The notes: a model not told the origin generated them from the sequence alone. A stretch of DNA of 64,000 bases from Olsenella uli (GCF_901212655.1 NZ_CAAKON010000041.1:62001-126000), one strand, 5' to 3'; positions 36,744-45,664 are shown, numbered from the stretch's first letter. Translations and numbers: made by a program.

Positions 36744-37985
36744 ATGGCCAAGCACTTTGCTCCCGGGGCGCAGGTACCCGAAGACGATGAGCCGCAGATG
36801 GCGCGCCCAACGGTGTCTGGAGCGCCCACTGATTCTGCTGGCGCCGGCGTCGGGGACGCGTCGTCCGCCAAGGATTCCACCGCGGCTGCCGGAGATTCCG
36901 CCGAGTGGCCCTCGCTCGATGAGATGCCGCGCAAGCGCCGTCGCCGCCGGCGCAAGGGACGGCGCGCACTCAAGATCCTCGGCATCGTCGTGGCGGTGGT
37001 TGGCCTCATCGCGGGCGGGGCGGCATGGGCCATCCAGAGCTCCATCGAGCGTGGCCGCCAGGCGTTCCAGGATTCCATGCAGAAGACCATGGAGCAGAAC
37101 GCCAACACCGTGCAGTACAACGGTAAGTCCTATGCGCTCAACGAGCACATGGTGACAGTGGCGTTCATCGGGTTCGACAATCGCACCACAAACGAGACCA
37201 CCGGCGAGGCAACCGAGGGTCAGAGCGACACCATCATCGTGCTGGCACTTAACACCGACACCGGCGCGGCCGATGCCATCGTGGTTCCGCGCGACAGCAT
37301 GGTGCCTGTGGACATGTATGTGGACGGTAGCTACACCGGTCAGTCCACGATGCAGATCTGTCTGCAGTACTCCTACGGCAGCACGCCCGAGCAGAGCTCC
37401 AAGCTTGTGGCGCAGTGTGCCTCTCGCGTGCTCGCCGGCATTCCCATCGACTACTACTTCACGCTCAACGTCGAGGGCGTGGGCCCCATCAACGACGCCA
37501 TCGGCGGCGTGACCGTGGTGCCAACGCAGACGGTGGAGAAGGCAAACGTCACCGAGGGAGACGAGGTGACGCTCATGGGCAAGAGCGCCGAGTACTACGT
37601 GCAGTACCGCGACATCACTGACCCCGATTCCTCGCTCAAGCGCCAGCAGCGCCAGATGTCGTATCTCAAGGCATTCTCGTCCAAGGTGCTGCAGACGGCC
37701 AAGAGCAATCCGGCGCTGATTGTGGACCTCTACCAGACCGCGGGCGACTATACCTGGACCAATCTCGGCGTGGATGAGGTGTCGTACCTCGCGAGCACGA
37801 TGCTTGGCAAGGGCGTGACGGACTTCAACATCACGTCGCTCCAGGGCACGGCGGGCGCGGGCGAGAAGCACGCGGAGTTCACCCTTGACCAGGACAGCGT
37901 GTACCAGACGGTGATCGACACCTTCTACCACGAGGTGGGCGACGCGTCGGCGACAACGGGGGATGCCGCGGCAACAACGAATTAG
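36744..37985 (+). CDS. LytR-CpsA-Psr (LCP) family protein
   Basis: 413 residues. LCP enzymes transfer glycopolymers from lipid carriers to peptidoglycan. A ~75-residue cytosolic tail with an Arg run (RKRRRRRRKGRR) precedes one membrane helix (ALKILGIVVAVVGLIAGGAAW) and an LCP domain with FIGFDNR, QSDTIIVLALN and VVPRDSMVPV, which hold the conserved Arg/Asp of the active site. The usual DxR/RxxR pattern later in the domain reads SLKRQQRQMSYLKA. Starts 2 bases after the sortase stop, so translational coupling is likely. Its job here may be to decorate the same wall that the sortase uses. Confidence 0.9.
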   Translation: MAKHFAPGAQVPEDDEPQMARPTVSGAPTDSAGAGVGDASSAKDSTAAAGDSAEWPSLDEMPRKRRRRRRKGRRALKILGIVVAVVGLIAGGAAWAIQSSIERGRQAFQDSMQKTMEQNANTVQYNGKSYALNEHMVTVAFIGFDNRTTNETTGEATEGQSDTIIVLALNTDTGAADAIVVPRDSMVPVDMYVDGSYTGQSTMQICLQYSYGSTPEQSSKLVAQCASRVLAGIPIDYYFTLNVEGVGPINDAIGGVTVVPTQTVEKANVTEGDEVTLMGKSAEYYVQYRDITDPDSSLKRQQRQMSYLKAFSSKVLQTAKSNPALIVDLYQTAGDYTWTNLGVDEVSYLASTMLGKGVTDFNITSLQGTAGAGEKHAEFTLDQDSVYQTVIDTFYHEVGDASATTGDAAATTN

Positions 37986-38345
37986 GCCGTGCGCTTGCGC
38001 CGGCGGGAGCGCCGGTGTTAACGGAGGCTGGACTGCCGCTCCCGGGCGTTGCCATGATATGCGGTCAGACCGTCGCTCCCGGGCGTTGCCATGATGGGCG
38101 GCTCGCCGGCAAGCGAAGTCTCGACACCGGGGCGTAGCGCCGATGGGCCCCGCGGCGCAGACAACCCTCCTGTGCATGTGTTTCAGCGTGGGGAAACGCT
38201 GCACTGTCGGTGTCGTGTGCAAATGCTACTAAATGACTACCAATTGTAATCATCTATCATTAAACTGTTGGTGGCAATAGGGGCGGCGCGGGGTTCACGC
38301 CGCAGGACGCGCCGTGCGCGCCCAACAACGAGAGAGAGGGTATCC
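37986..38345. other. Gap with 22-bp direct repeats before the flavodiiron gene
   Basis: A 22-base sequence CGCTCCCGGGCGTTGCCATGAT occurs at 38037-38058 and 38074-38095 (37-base period). Near 38240-38280 the DNA turns AT-rich, with ACCAAT ... TTGGT symmetry and TATCAT at 38255 as a possible -10 for the flavodiiron gene. No gene seen. Confidence 0.55.
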
Positions 38346-39527
38346 ATGCTCACTGCACGCGAGGTTAAGCCCGGCATCTGGTGGGTTGGCGGCATCGACT
38401 GGAACGAGCGTATGTTCCACGGCTACACCACCGAGGCTGGCATCACCTACAATGCCTACCTCATCATGGACGAGAAGGTCACGCTCATCGACACCGTTAA
38501 GGCCAAGTTCGCCGACGAGCTGCTGCAGCGTATCTCCCAGATTATCGACCCGTCCAAGATTGACGTCGTCGTCACCAACCACGTCGAGATGGACCACTCC
38601 GGCTCGCTGCCCCGCATTCATGAAGTTGCCCCGAACGCCGAGATTTACGCTTCCGCGCCCGCCGGCGTGAAGGAGGTCATGGCCCACTTTGGCATCGAGG
38701 TCAAGGGCGTCAAGACCGGCGACTCCATCTCCGTCGGCAAGCGTACGCTCCACTTCGTGACCACGTCCATGGTGCACTGGCCCGACAACATGGTCACCTA
38801 CTGCCCCGAGGACAAGATCCTGTTCTCCAACGACGCGTTTGGCCAGCACTACGCCACGTCCAAGCACTTCGACGTTGAGAACGACCTCTGCGAGATCATG
38901 CACCAGGCACGCAAGTACTACGCCAACATCGTGCAGCCGTACCAGAAGCAGGCGCGCAAGGCCCTCGACGCCGTAAAGACGCTGGATCTCGAGGTCATCG
39001 CACCGTCCCACGGCATCATCTGGACCAAGCACATCCCCGACATCCTCGACGCCTACACCGAGTTCACCTCGGGCGAGGTCAAAGAGAAGGCGCTTGTGGT
39101 CTATGACTCCATGTGGGAGTCTACGGCCAAGATGGCCAAGGCCATCTGCGAGGCCTTCGTTGAGGAGGACGTGCCGGCGCGCTACATCGACCTCAAGCAG
39201 CTGCACCAGTCCGACATCATGACGGACCTCCTCGACGCGAAGTACGTCTGCGTGGGCTCGCCGACGCTCAACTCCCAGATGCTGCCCACCGTGGCGAGCT
39301 TCCTGTGCTACATGAAGGGTCTCTCGCCTAAGAACAAGCAGCGCGTGGGCCTTGCGTTTGGCTCCTACGGCTGGGCGCCGAGCGGCCCCAAGAACGTGGG
39401 CAAGGAACTCGAGGCCGCCGGATTCCAGCTGCCAGTTGACACCGTCACCTGCAACTGGATCCCGAGCCAGGAGTACCTGGACAACCTGCAGGCCACCGTT
39501 CGCGAGATGATCGAGAAGGCCGAGTAG
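38346..39527 (+). CDS. Flavodiiron protein (A-type flavoprotein)
   Basis: Reduces O2 to water or NO to N2O to protect anaerobes. 393 residues: N-terminal metallo-beta-lactamase fold and C-terminal flavodoxin. All di-iron ligands are present: His79-x-Glu81-x-Asp83-His84 (NHVEMDHSG), His in MVHWPDN, Asp in LFSNDAFG, and His in SHGIIW. The flavodoxin part begins ALVVYDSMWESTAKMAKAI (FMN phosphate loop) and has GSPTLNSQMLP and FGSYGWAPSGPK. No rubredoxin domain is fused and none is adjacent. Start after GAGAGAGAGGG. Single-gene unit with a strong terminator. Confidence 0.95.
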   Translation: MLTAREVKPGIWWVGGIDWNERMFHGYTTEAGITYNAYLIMDEKVTLIDTVKAKFADELLQRISQIIDPSKIDVVVTNHVEMDHSGSLPRIHEVAPNAEIYASAPAGVKEVMAHFGIEVKGVKTGDSISVGKRTLHFVTTSMVHWPDNMVTYCPEDKILFSNDAFGQHYATSKHFDVENDLCEIMHQARKYYANIVQPYQKQARKALDAVKTLDLEVIAPSHGIIWTKHIPDILDAYTEFTSGEVKEKALVVYDSMWESTAKMAKAICEAFVEEDVPARYIDLKQLHQSDIMTDLLDAKYVCVGSPTLNSQMLPTVASFLCYMKGLSPKNKQRVGLAFGSYGWAPSGPKNVGKELEAAGFQLPVDTVTCNWIPSQEYLDNLQATVREMIEKAE

Positions 39528-39581
39528 GGCTGGCAAGTTATTGAGGGGCCACCCTGGGGTCGCTCCGTTGGATGATGAGGG

Positions 39582-39617
39582 GGCCGGACGTGGCGTTTGC
39601 CGCGTCCGGCCTTTTTT
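39582..39617 (+). terminator. Flavodiiron gene terminator
   Basis: 9-bp stem GGCCGGACG / CGTCCGGCC followed by six T. From here to 39936 (about 320 bases) I see no gene. Confidence 0.9.
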
Positions 39618-39936
39618 ACTTGGGATGTGATTCTGGTGCGGAGCAAAGCTCTCGTACCTGGAGTTTGGGCTATCGGAGCGGGTGTGGCGACCTCACCGTC
39701 CGACGAGGGCCGCGCCTACGCTCAGATGTTGCCGGTGTGGCCGACAAATTCCAATTGCCCTGGGACGAACGTTTGGCGGACGGCCTCGGGTGGGTACGTA
39801 CAGAGGAAGCGCACGGGGCGGGGGACTCCCCTCGCGTGGCGGGCTTGCAATCGGCAGTCCTAGTGTGGCGGGTGCCCGCGAGGGCTCTGCCGCGCGATGT
39901 GCTTGCCTGTTGCGGGGCGAACGAGGGGTGAGGGAC

Positions 39937-40410
39937 ATGGGTGAGTGCGGCTTTGGCATTGCCGCGCCGGCAGCCGGTCGCGTGGTGCCGCTCGATACTA
40001 TGAACGACCAGGTGTTTTCTGCGGGTATGCTCGGTAAGGGATGCGGCATTGTGCCAGCTCCCGGATGCGAGGCGCTTGTTGCGCCGACGGCGGGTGTCGT
40101 GTCCGTGACGATGGAGTCGAGCCGGCACGCGCTGTGCCTTACGACCGATGATGGCGTTGAGCTGCTACTTCACGTTGGCATCGACACGGTTGGTATGCGA
40201 GGCGTGGGCTTTGCCTATCACGTGGCTCGTGGCGAGCGGGTTGCGGTCGGTCAGCCGCTGATGAGCTTCAGCCAGGAGGCCATCGTCGCTGCGGGCCTGG
40301 ACAGCACGGTATTGATGGTGGTCTCGAACACAGATGACTTCTCTCGCGTTGAGGTTGCGGCCTCCGGAGACGTTGTCGCAGGTGACAAGCTATTGGTGAT
40401 TACCCGTTGA
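39937..40410 (+). CDS. Stand-alone PTS EIIA-Glc family protein
   Basis: 157 residues. Single EIIA-Glc (Crr) domain: IAAPAAGRVVPL, VFSAGMLGKGCGIVPAPG, and both active-site histidines, in SSRHALCL and LLLHVGIDTVGMRG (the second is the phospho-acceptor). No EIIB or EIIC is attached or adjacent, so it would serve a separate permease or act as a regulator, as Crr does in other phyla. Start at the ATG after GAGGG. The gap between the flavodiiron gene and this one shows nothing else. Confidence 0.9.
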   Translation: MGECGFGIAAPAAGRVVPLDTMNDQVFSAGMLGKGCGIVPAPGCEALVAPTAGVVSVTMESSRHALCLTTDDGVELLLHVGIDTVGMRGVGFAYHVARGERVAVGQPLMSFSQEAIVAAGLDSTVLMVVSNTDDFSRVEVAASGDVVAGDKLLVITR

Positions 40411-40454
40411 CCTACTCGCTGGCACGCGCCCGCCAAAACCCGTGAGGAGCCACC

Positions 40455-41509
40455 ATGGCCGCGACACCCCCTGTGATAGTTGGTTTCGAATCCGGTCTGG
40501 AGTATTGGCGCAAGGCGTGGGTGGCGGGCAACGGGTCGGCCGAGGGGCCGTTGGGCCAGGTTGCCCCGGACGCTCTACTTGAGGAGTTTCGCGTCAACCC
40601 GCTCCTACTCGAAGATTCCCCCTTTCTGAGTCCGTCCGCGGCACGGTCGGCGGGCGCGGGATGCGTAGCCGGCCTACTTGGCCTCGACGCGCCCGTGAGC
40701 CTTGTTGTAGACAGGCCGGAAAAGCGCGCGTCGGGCTCGGGCGTTCTGGCGAGAACCTGGTGCCGTGGGCTGAGCCAGGCCATGCTTGCGCACGTCGAGG
40801 ACAACATATTGTGTGCTCGCCCGAACTTGTGCTTCTGCAGCTCGCGAGCGAGCTCTCGTATGCAAGCCTGCTGGATGTGGCCTATGAGCTTTGCGGTGAC
40901 TTCGTGCGGCTTGGCACGGCGCTGCATGAGGGGAGACATTTGGAGGAGTATCGGCCCCTCACCTCTCCCGAACGGCTCGCGGCGGTATGTGGCCTGTTTC
41001 GGCATGCGCGGGGCATCAAGAACGCGCGTTTGGTAGCCAAGGACGTAATCGCGAACTCTTGGTCGCCCATGGAGTCTCGCCTGGCGGCACTGCTGAGTCT
41101 GCCGAGGTCGCGTGGTGGGTTTGGGTGCCCGAAGCCGGTGCTTAACAAGCGCATCTACCTGCCGGATGAGCTTGTGGAATTGGCGGGCCGCGGATATGTG
41201 ATTCCGGATGTTCTGTATGAGGATGCGGACCTGTGCCTGGAGTACCAGGGCAAACAGCATGGTGAGACTAGCGACAGAAAGAGGGACGACTCTAAGAGTA
41301 ACGCACTGTTGATGATGGGTATCGAGACAGTGCGCGTGTGGGATGAGCAGCTCTGCAGCCCCTCGGCGATGGGTGAAATAGCGAGCTATATCTGCAAGAA
41401 GCACGGCGTGAGACTGGGGCCGCAGAGTGTGCGCATGAGGATTCGCCAAGGCGACCTTATGGTGGCGTTCAAGGCAATGTCAAACAAGGTGGAGCGCGGG
41501 GGCTGTTAG
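40455..41509 (+). pseudogene. Frameshifted endonuclease-domain protein
   Basis: Two overlapping frames join into one protein of about 350 residues if one base is restored near 40806-40812. The 5' frame (from MAATPPVIVGFE) runs to HVEDNI; the 3' frame resumes VCSPELVLLQLASELSYASLLDVAYELCG. The C-terminal part has a PD-(D/E)xK-like block, PDVLYEDADLCLEYQG then KQH, as in DUF559/Vsr-like nucleases, within a protein type common in Coriobacteriia (helical N-part, nuclease C-part). No homopolymer is at the break. It is either a decayed gene or a sequencing error. Confidence 0.7.
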
Positions 41510-42118
41510 GTACTTGCGCGTGAATTCTGGTACAAGGCTCACTGCGACTTGTGTGTCTGCTTGATGCTGACGATAACGGCCGAACGAAATCGCGGACAAG
41601 CAGCATCGAGTGGCGCGCAGGGACTGAGAGAAGCTGAGCGCGTGAGGGAGCCGTGGGATAAGCGAAAATCTGGGCCATCTGCAGAGCCGTGGCTAATGCG
41701 CTGACAGGTCAAGCCGGGCGTTTGGGCCTCTCAGAAGGCTTTCTCCAGAGTCTCTTGTTTAATTTTTACGAGTGTGAAGCTACTTTTTGGGGTTCCTCGA
41801 GTATTGGGACAAAAACACGACTCATCTACCTGCCCCTTTACAAAGCTCATATATGGCCAACCAGGAAAACCCGCTTCACACTCGTAAAAATAATACAAGG
41901 GGCTCTTGTGAGGCGGGGCAGATGCGGTGAGACGGGACGAGGCACAGGTCGGGCTGGTGCTTGGGTCGAGCACGCACAATAAGTTAATCGTGCGTCTGAT
42001 TGTCGTATACTGAATTAGCAACGCAGTGTCAGCTAAGTATAAGCACCAGGTGATAGACGTCATTTATCTGCGGAAATGCCATTTGCGGATGCCCAGCTAA
42101 CAAAGAATAGAGGTATAC
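41510..42118. other. AT-rich gap carrying an inverted repeat and a promoter
   Basis: 609 bases without a recognisable gene. It contains the inverted-repeat element at 41754-41899 and, at 42006-42011, TATACT (context GTCGTATACTGAAT), a likely -10 for the DUF362 gene with a leader of about 100 bases. Confidence 0.5.
41754..41899. repeat. Inverted-repeat element (MITE-like), copy 1
   Basis: Arms 41754-41780 and 41873-41899 match at 25 of 27 positions in inverted orientation (CTTGTTTAATTTTTACGAG and TGTGAAGC on the left). The 92-base interior encodes nothing obvious. A third arm with the same sequence lies at 63958-64000. The element is far more AT-rich than the surrounding DNA. Confidence 0.75.
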
Positions 42119-43300
42119 ATGGCTACGTCGAAGGTCTACTTCAGCGATTTGAGAACACACGGCAAGACCAATCTTCCCAAGAAGCTCGACAAGCTTGTGC
42201 GCAAGGCGGGTATCGAGCAAATCGATTTCGAGAACAAGTACGTGGCCATCAAGATGCACCTTGGCGAGCCCGGGAACCTCTCCTACCTGCGCCCCAACTA
42301 CGCCCGCGTCATCGTTGACCTTGTGCGCGAGCTGGGCGGCAGGCCCTTCATCACGGACTGCAACACGCTCTACGTGGGCGGTCGCAAGAACGCCCTGGAC
42401 CACCTGGACAGCGCGTACGCCAATGGCTTCAATCCGTTCCAGACTGGTTGCCACACCATCATCGCCGACGGTCTCAAGGGTCTCGATGAGGTTGAGGTGC
42501 CCGTCGTGGGTGGCGAGTACGTCAAGAACGCCAAGATCGGCCGTGCCCTCATGGACGCAGACATCGTGATTAGCCTCACCCACTTCAAGGGCCACGAGCA
42601 GGCGGGCTTTGGCGGCTGCATGAAGAACCTGGGCATGGGTGGCGGCAGCCGCGCCGGCAAGATGGAGCAGCACGCTGCCGGCAAGCCAAGCGTCGACGTG
42701 ACCAAGTGCATAGGCTGCCGCCAGTGCTCCAAGATCTGCGCCCACGACGCCTTCAGCTTTGACGAGGAAGGCGAGCACATCGGGGTGGACGGGCGCAAGC
42801 GCATCGTGCACGTTGCGAACATCGACCACAATCGCTGCGTGGGCTGTGGGCGCTGCATCGCCGCATGCAACCAGGATGCCATCAAGCCCGGCTACGACCA
42901 TGCTGTCGAGGTGCTCAACTACAAGATCGCCGAGTACACGAAGGCCGTGGTGGATGGCCGCCCGAGCTTCCACATCTCGCTGGCCATCGATGTGAGCCCC
43001 AATTGCGACTGCCACAACGAGAACGACGCTCCCATCGTTGGGGACATCGGCATGTTCGCGAGCTTTGACCCGGTGGCCATCGATCAGGCCTGCATCGACG
43101 CCGTGCTGGCCCAGCCCGCCCTGCCCAACACCGAGCTCACGGAGATGCGCGACAAGCTCGAGGCGGCCGGCGAGCTGGATGAGGAGCACGCGCACGACCA
43201 CTTCTACGTGACCCACCCCGACACGGACTGGAAGAGCTGCATCGACCATGCGGAGAAGATTGGCCTGGGCAGCCACGAGTACGAGCTCGTTCGCGTGTAG
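42119..43300 (+). CDS. DUF362 protein with two 4Fe-4S clusters
   Basis: 393 residues. N-terminal DUF362 domain (VAIKMHLGEPGNLSYLRP, DADIVISLTHFKGHEQAGFGG) around a ferredoxin insert with two cluster motifs, CIGCRQCSKIC (about 200) and CVGCGRCIAACN (about 242). DUF362 returns after it (DVSPNCDCHNENDAPIVGDIG, FDPVAIDQACIDA). These are iron-sulfur proteins of anaerobes with no assigned reaction. ATG preceded by AATAGAGGT. Monocistronic by position. Confidence 0.9.
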   Translation: MATSKVYFSDLRTHGKTNLPKKLDKLVRKAGIEQIDFENKYVAIKMHLGEPGNLSYLRPNYARVIVDLVRELGGRPFITDCNTLYVGGRKNALDHLDSAYANGFNPFQTGCHTIIADGLKGLDEVEVPVVGGEYVKNAKIGRALMDADIVISLTHFKGHEQAGFGGCMKNLGMGGGSRAGKMEQHAAGKPSVDVTKCIGCRQCSKICAHDAFSFDEEGEHIGVDGRKRIVHVANIDHNRCVGCGRCIAACNQDAIKPGYDHAVEVLNYKIAEYTKAVVDGRPSFHISLAIDVSPNCDCHNENDAPIVGDIGMFASFDPVAIDQACIDAVLAQPALPNTELTEMRDKLEAAGELDEEHAHDHFYVTHPDTDWKSCIDHAEKIGLGSHEYELVRV

Positions 43301-43342
43301 GCCGATTCCGCGCCGTGACATAGGGCAGCTGTTCAGCGGCGT

Positions 43343-43375
43343 GGGGAGCAGCTCCCCGCGCCGTTGCCGTATACT
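43343..43375 (+). promoter_or_regulatory. Palindrome plus -10 element of the Cys-rich ORF operon
   Basis: GGGGAGC-A-GCTCCCC (43343-43357) is a perfect 7-bp inverted repeat about one base centre, lying where a -35 should be for TATACT at 43370-43375. The position is what a repressor or activator site would have. The predicted transcript then begins with a 9-bp hairpin, TCGCGGCAC / GTGCCGCGA (43390-43411), before GAGGAG. Confidence 0.5.
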
Positions 43376-43433
43376 GACCATTACGTGTATCGCGGCACAT
43401 GGGTGCCGCGACACTCCGTTAAACGAGGAGAAC

Positions 43434-43544
43434 ATGAACGCAAAGAAAGACTCTGGGGACTGTCACAGTTGCACCTGTGACCTGAACCTTACGCACTGCC
43501 GTCCTGTCGAGCACAAGGAGGCGTGCGCATGGATGTCTTGCTAA
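43434..43544 (+). CDS. 36-residue cysteine-rich mini-protein
   Basis: Small ORF with a near-ideal GAGGAG site 3 bases before the ATG. It encodes six Cys in 36 residues: positions 10, 13, 15, 22, 31 and 36 (DCHSCTCDLNLTHC, then EACAWMSC). There is no signal peptide or membrane segment, and several His (11, 21, 27) could join metal binding. Its last 16 bases overlap the start of the CNNM gene, whose AAGGAGG site lies inside it, so the two are translationally coupled. Possible roles: a zinc- or iron-binding mini-protein, a regulatory leader peptide sensing Cys-tRNA, or a modified-peptide precursor. No radical-SAM maturase is nearby. Confidence 0.6.
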   Translation: MNAKKDSGDCHSCTCDLNLTHCRPVEHKEACAWMSC

Positions 43545-44977
43545 GTATCGTTCTCACGTTCCTGCTCACCCTGGCCAATGGCTACTTCTCCATGAGCGAG
43601 GCCGCCCTCGTGGCCGCGAAACGCGCCGTTCTCGAGCATGACGCCGAGGGGGGAGACAAGAAGGCCAAGGTTGCCCTCGAGCTCTCGAGCGACTCGGGCC
43701 AGTTCCTCGCGGCGATCCAGGTTGCCATCACGCTCGTTGGCTTCTTCTCTGCGATGGTCGCCTCCAGCACCCTGTCCGACCCGCTGGCCTCTTGGGCCGT
43801 GTCGCTTGGTGCCCCCGATGGCCTGAGCTACGCCATTGCTCCCTCCGTGGTCACCATCATCGTGTCCTATGTCTCCATCGTCTGCGGCGAGCTGGTGCCC
43901 AAGCGCATCGCGCTCTCCAACGCCGAGGGCGTCTCCAAGTCCGTCGCCAGCTTTCTGTCCGGCTTCTCGCGCGTCGTAAAGCCGCTGGTCTGGCTCACGA
44001 GCGCCTCCGCCGAGGGCCTCTCCAAGCTCTTGGGCATCAAGAGCGCCGACGACCGTCAGGAGGCTTCCGAGGAAGAGATTCGTTACATGGTCACCGACGC
44101 GGACGGCCTCTCCGACAAGGAAAAGTCGATGATCCACGAGATCTTCGACCTGGGTGACGCCGTGGCGCGCGAGGTCATGGTGCCGCGCGTGGACATGACT
44201 GCGGTGGAGGATACCGAGACCCTGGGCGAGGTGCTGGGCCTCATGCGCCGCACGGGCTTCTCGCGCATTCCCGTCTATCACGAGGACGTCGACCGCATCG
44301 TGGGCGTGGCACACATCAAGGATCTGCTGGGCCCCATCGTCGACAAGGGCGCCTCCGACGTGCCCGTGCGCCGCTACGTGCGCGAGCCCATCTTCGTGCC
44401 CGACACCAAGGACATCATCCCGCTGCTCTCCGAGATGCAGAGCAGTCACGACCAGATGGCCATCGTGGTGGACGAGTACGGCGGTACGGCCGGCATCATC
44501 ACGATTGAGGACATCGTGGAGGAGGTCGTGGGCGAGATCGAGGACGAGTTCGACCCGGATAACAAGTACCTCACGCGCCTCTCCGAGCGCGAGTGGCTGG
44601 TGGACGGCCGCTTCTCAATCGATGATGCCATCGACCTTGGCTGGCCCATCGAGGACTCCGACGAGTACGAGACCGTGGCTGGCTTCATCCTTGAGCTCGC
44701 GGACTCCGTGCCCGAGCCGGGCGAGGTCTTTGACGTGGAGGGCTATCGCTTCCGCGTGCAGTCCGTGCGCGGCCGCCGCATCGCGCTGCTGCGTGTGACC
44801 GCGCCCGAGCCCGAGGCCGCTAAGGCCGCGGAGAATGAGGACGAGGACGGCCATGACGGGGCGGCCGCGGGCGGGCACCGCCGCCAGCGTCGCCATGGGG
44901 ATGCCGATGAGGGCCGCTCGCGCGAGAAGGGCCAGGCATCGGATACCATGGCTGATACGGAAACCACGAAGGGCTAG
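43529..44977 (+). CDS. CNNM/CorC (hemolysin-like) transporter-associated protein
   Basis: 482 residues. N-terminal DUF21 membrane domain with three to four helices ([55 protein letters not shown]), a CBS pair ([18 protein letters not shown] and [20 protein letters not shown]), then the CorC_HlyC C-terminal domain and a charged disordered tail. CNNM proteins are linked to Mg2+ or Co2+ efflux. Start ATG 43529 follows AAGGAGG by 6 bases; the GTG at 43523 is less likely. Coupled to the Cys-rich ORF upstream and followed 8 bases later by the CphA-N-like gene. Confidence 0.9.
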   Translation: MDVLLSIVLTFLLTLANGYFSMSEAALVAAKRAVLEHDAEGGDKKAKVALELSSDSGQFLAAIQVAITLVGFFSAMVASSTLSDPLASWAVSLGAPDGLSYAIAPSVVTIIVSYVSIVCGELVPKRIALSNAEGVSKSVASFLSGFSRVVKPLVWLTSASAEGLSKLLGIKSADDRQEASEEEIRYMVTDADGLSDKEKSMIHEIFDLGDAVAREVMVPRVDMTAVEDTETLGEVLGLMRRTGFSRIPVYHEDVDRIVGVAHIKDLLGPIVDKGASDVPVRRYVREPIFVPDTKDIIPLLSEMQSSHDQMAIVVDEYGGTAGIITIEDIVEEVVGEIEDEFDPDNKYLTRLSEREWLVDGRFSIDDAIDLGWPIEDSDEYETVAGFILELADSVPEPGEVFDVEGYRFRVQSVRGRRIALLRVTAPEPEAAKAAENEDEDGHDGAAAGGHRRQRRHGDADEGRSREKGQASDTMADTETTKG

Positions 44978-44985
44978 GAGTGCGC

Positions 44986-45516
44986 ATGGCTCAGCTCATT
45001 GAAATCGAGAAGGTGGCGGTTGCGCCAAGGCACTTTACGGCGCGTGTGCGCATTGCCAACGGCGGGCCGCTCACGACGGACCAGGACCTCGTGGGCACCA
45101 CCCACGTCTATCGCCTCCTGCCCGAGATTTGCGACCACACATGCCTGGGCGACGCTGGCACCACGTTCAAGGACGCCATGGGAGCCACCGAGGTGGCCCA
45201 CCTGCTTGAGCACGTGGCCATCGAGCTCATGGCGCGCACCGGCCTCGCAGGCGACATCTCGTGCGGCCGTACTTGGGACGTGGTTGGCGAGCCGCGAACG
45301 TTCGACATCCAGCTCGCCTGTCCGGACGACGTGCTGGTGGCCTCAGCGCTCTCGAGTGCGGCATGGATTCTCCAGTGGGCCTACTCCGGCGGCGCCGACC
45401 CCAAGCCGGACGTGGATGCCATTGTCTCCGGCATTCGTGAGCTCGTGAACCACGCGGATGAGGTGGCTAAGGCCGAGGAGAAGCGCGACGAGCATGCGGC
45501 GGAAGTCGCGCAGTAG
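44986..45516 (+). CDS. Orphan protein resembling the cyanophycin synthetase N-domain
   Basis: 176 residues. The centre matches the N-terminal domain of cyanophycin synthetase (CphA): a CDHTCLGD block, then ATEVAHLLEHVAIELMARTGLAGDISCGRT and the IQLACPDDVLVASALSSAAWIL helix; compare the EHVALELQ-type motif of CphA, where His and Glu shape the domain. There is no ATP-grasp or Mur-ligase part before or after it, and the ends read as a natural protein with a charged C-terminal helix (KAEEKRDEHAAEVAQ). Ribosome site CTAGGAG. It is the third gene of the Cys-ORF/CNNM unit. Function unknown. Confidence 0.75.
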   Translation: MAQLIEIEKVAVAPRHFTARVRIANGGPLTTDQDLVGTTHVYRLLPEICDHTCLGDAGTTFKDAMGATEVAHLLEHVAIELMARTGLAGDISCGRTWDVVGEPRTFDIQLACPDDVLVASALSSAAWILQWAYSGGADPKPDVDAIVSGIRELVNHADEVAKAEEKRDEHAAEVAQ

Positions 45517-45658
45517 GCGCGTCGCAGTCGAATCTCTGGGTTGTTGGGACCATGCGATGCGGGTCAGCTGCCTGGGCCGGCGCACATGGTTGGTGCCGAC
45601 TGTTTTTGCGGCCACGGAATAGGCTATGCCATACCCGTGAGACGTAGGGCCCCGCGGG

Positions 45659-45664
45659 TATAAT
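45659..45664 (+). promoter_or_regulatory. -10 element of the ytxH-like gene
   Basis: Consensus TATAAT at 45659-45664, 63 bases before the ATG. No recognisable -35 hexamer upstream. Confidence 0.55.

Noticed and set aside
43434..43544. SCIFF-type precursor peptide for radical-SAM modification
   Set aside because: Length and Cys count are similar, but Cys spacing differs from SCIFF and no radical-SAM maturase lies nearby.
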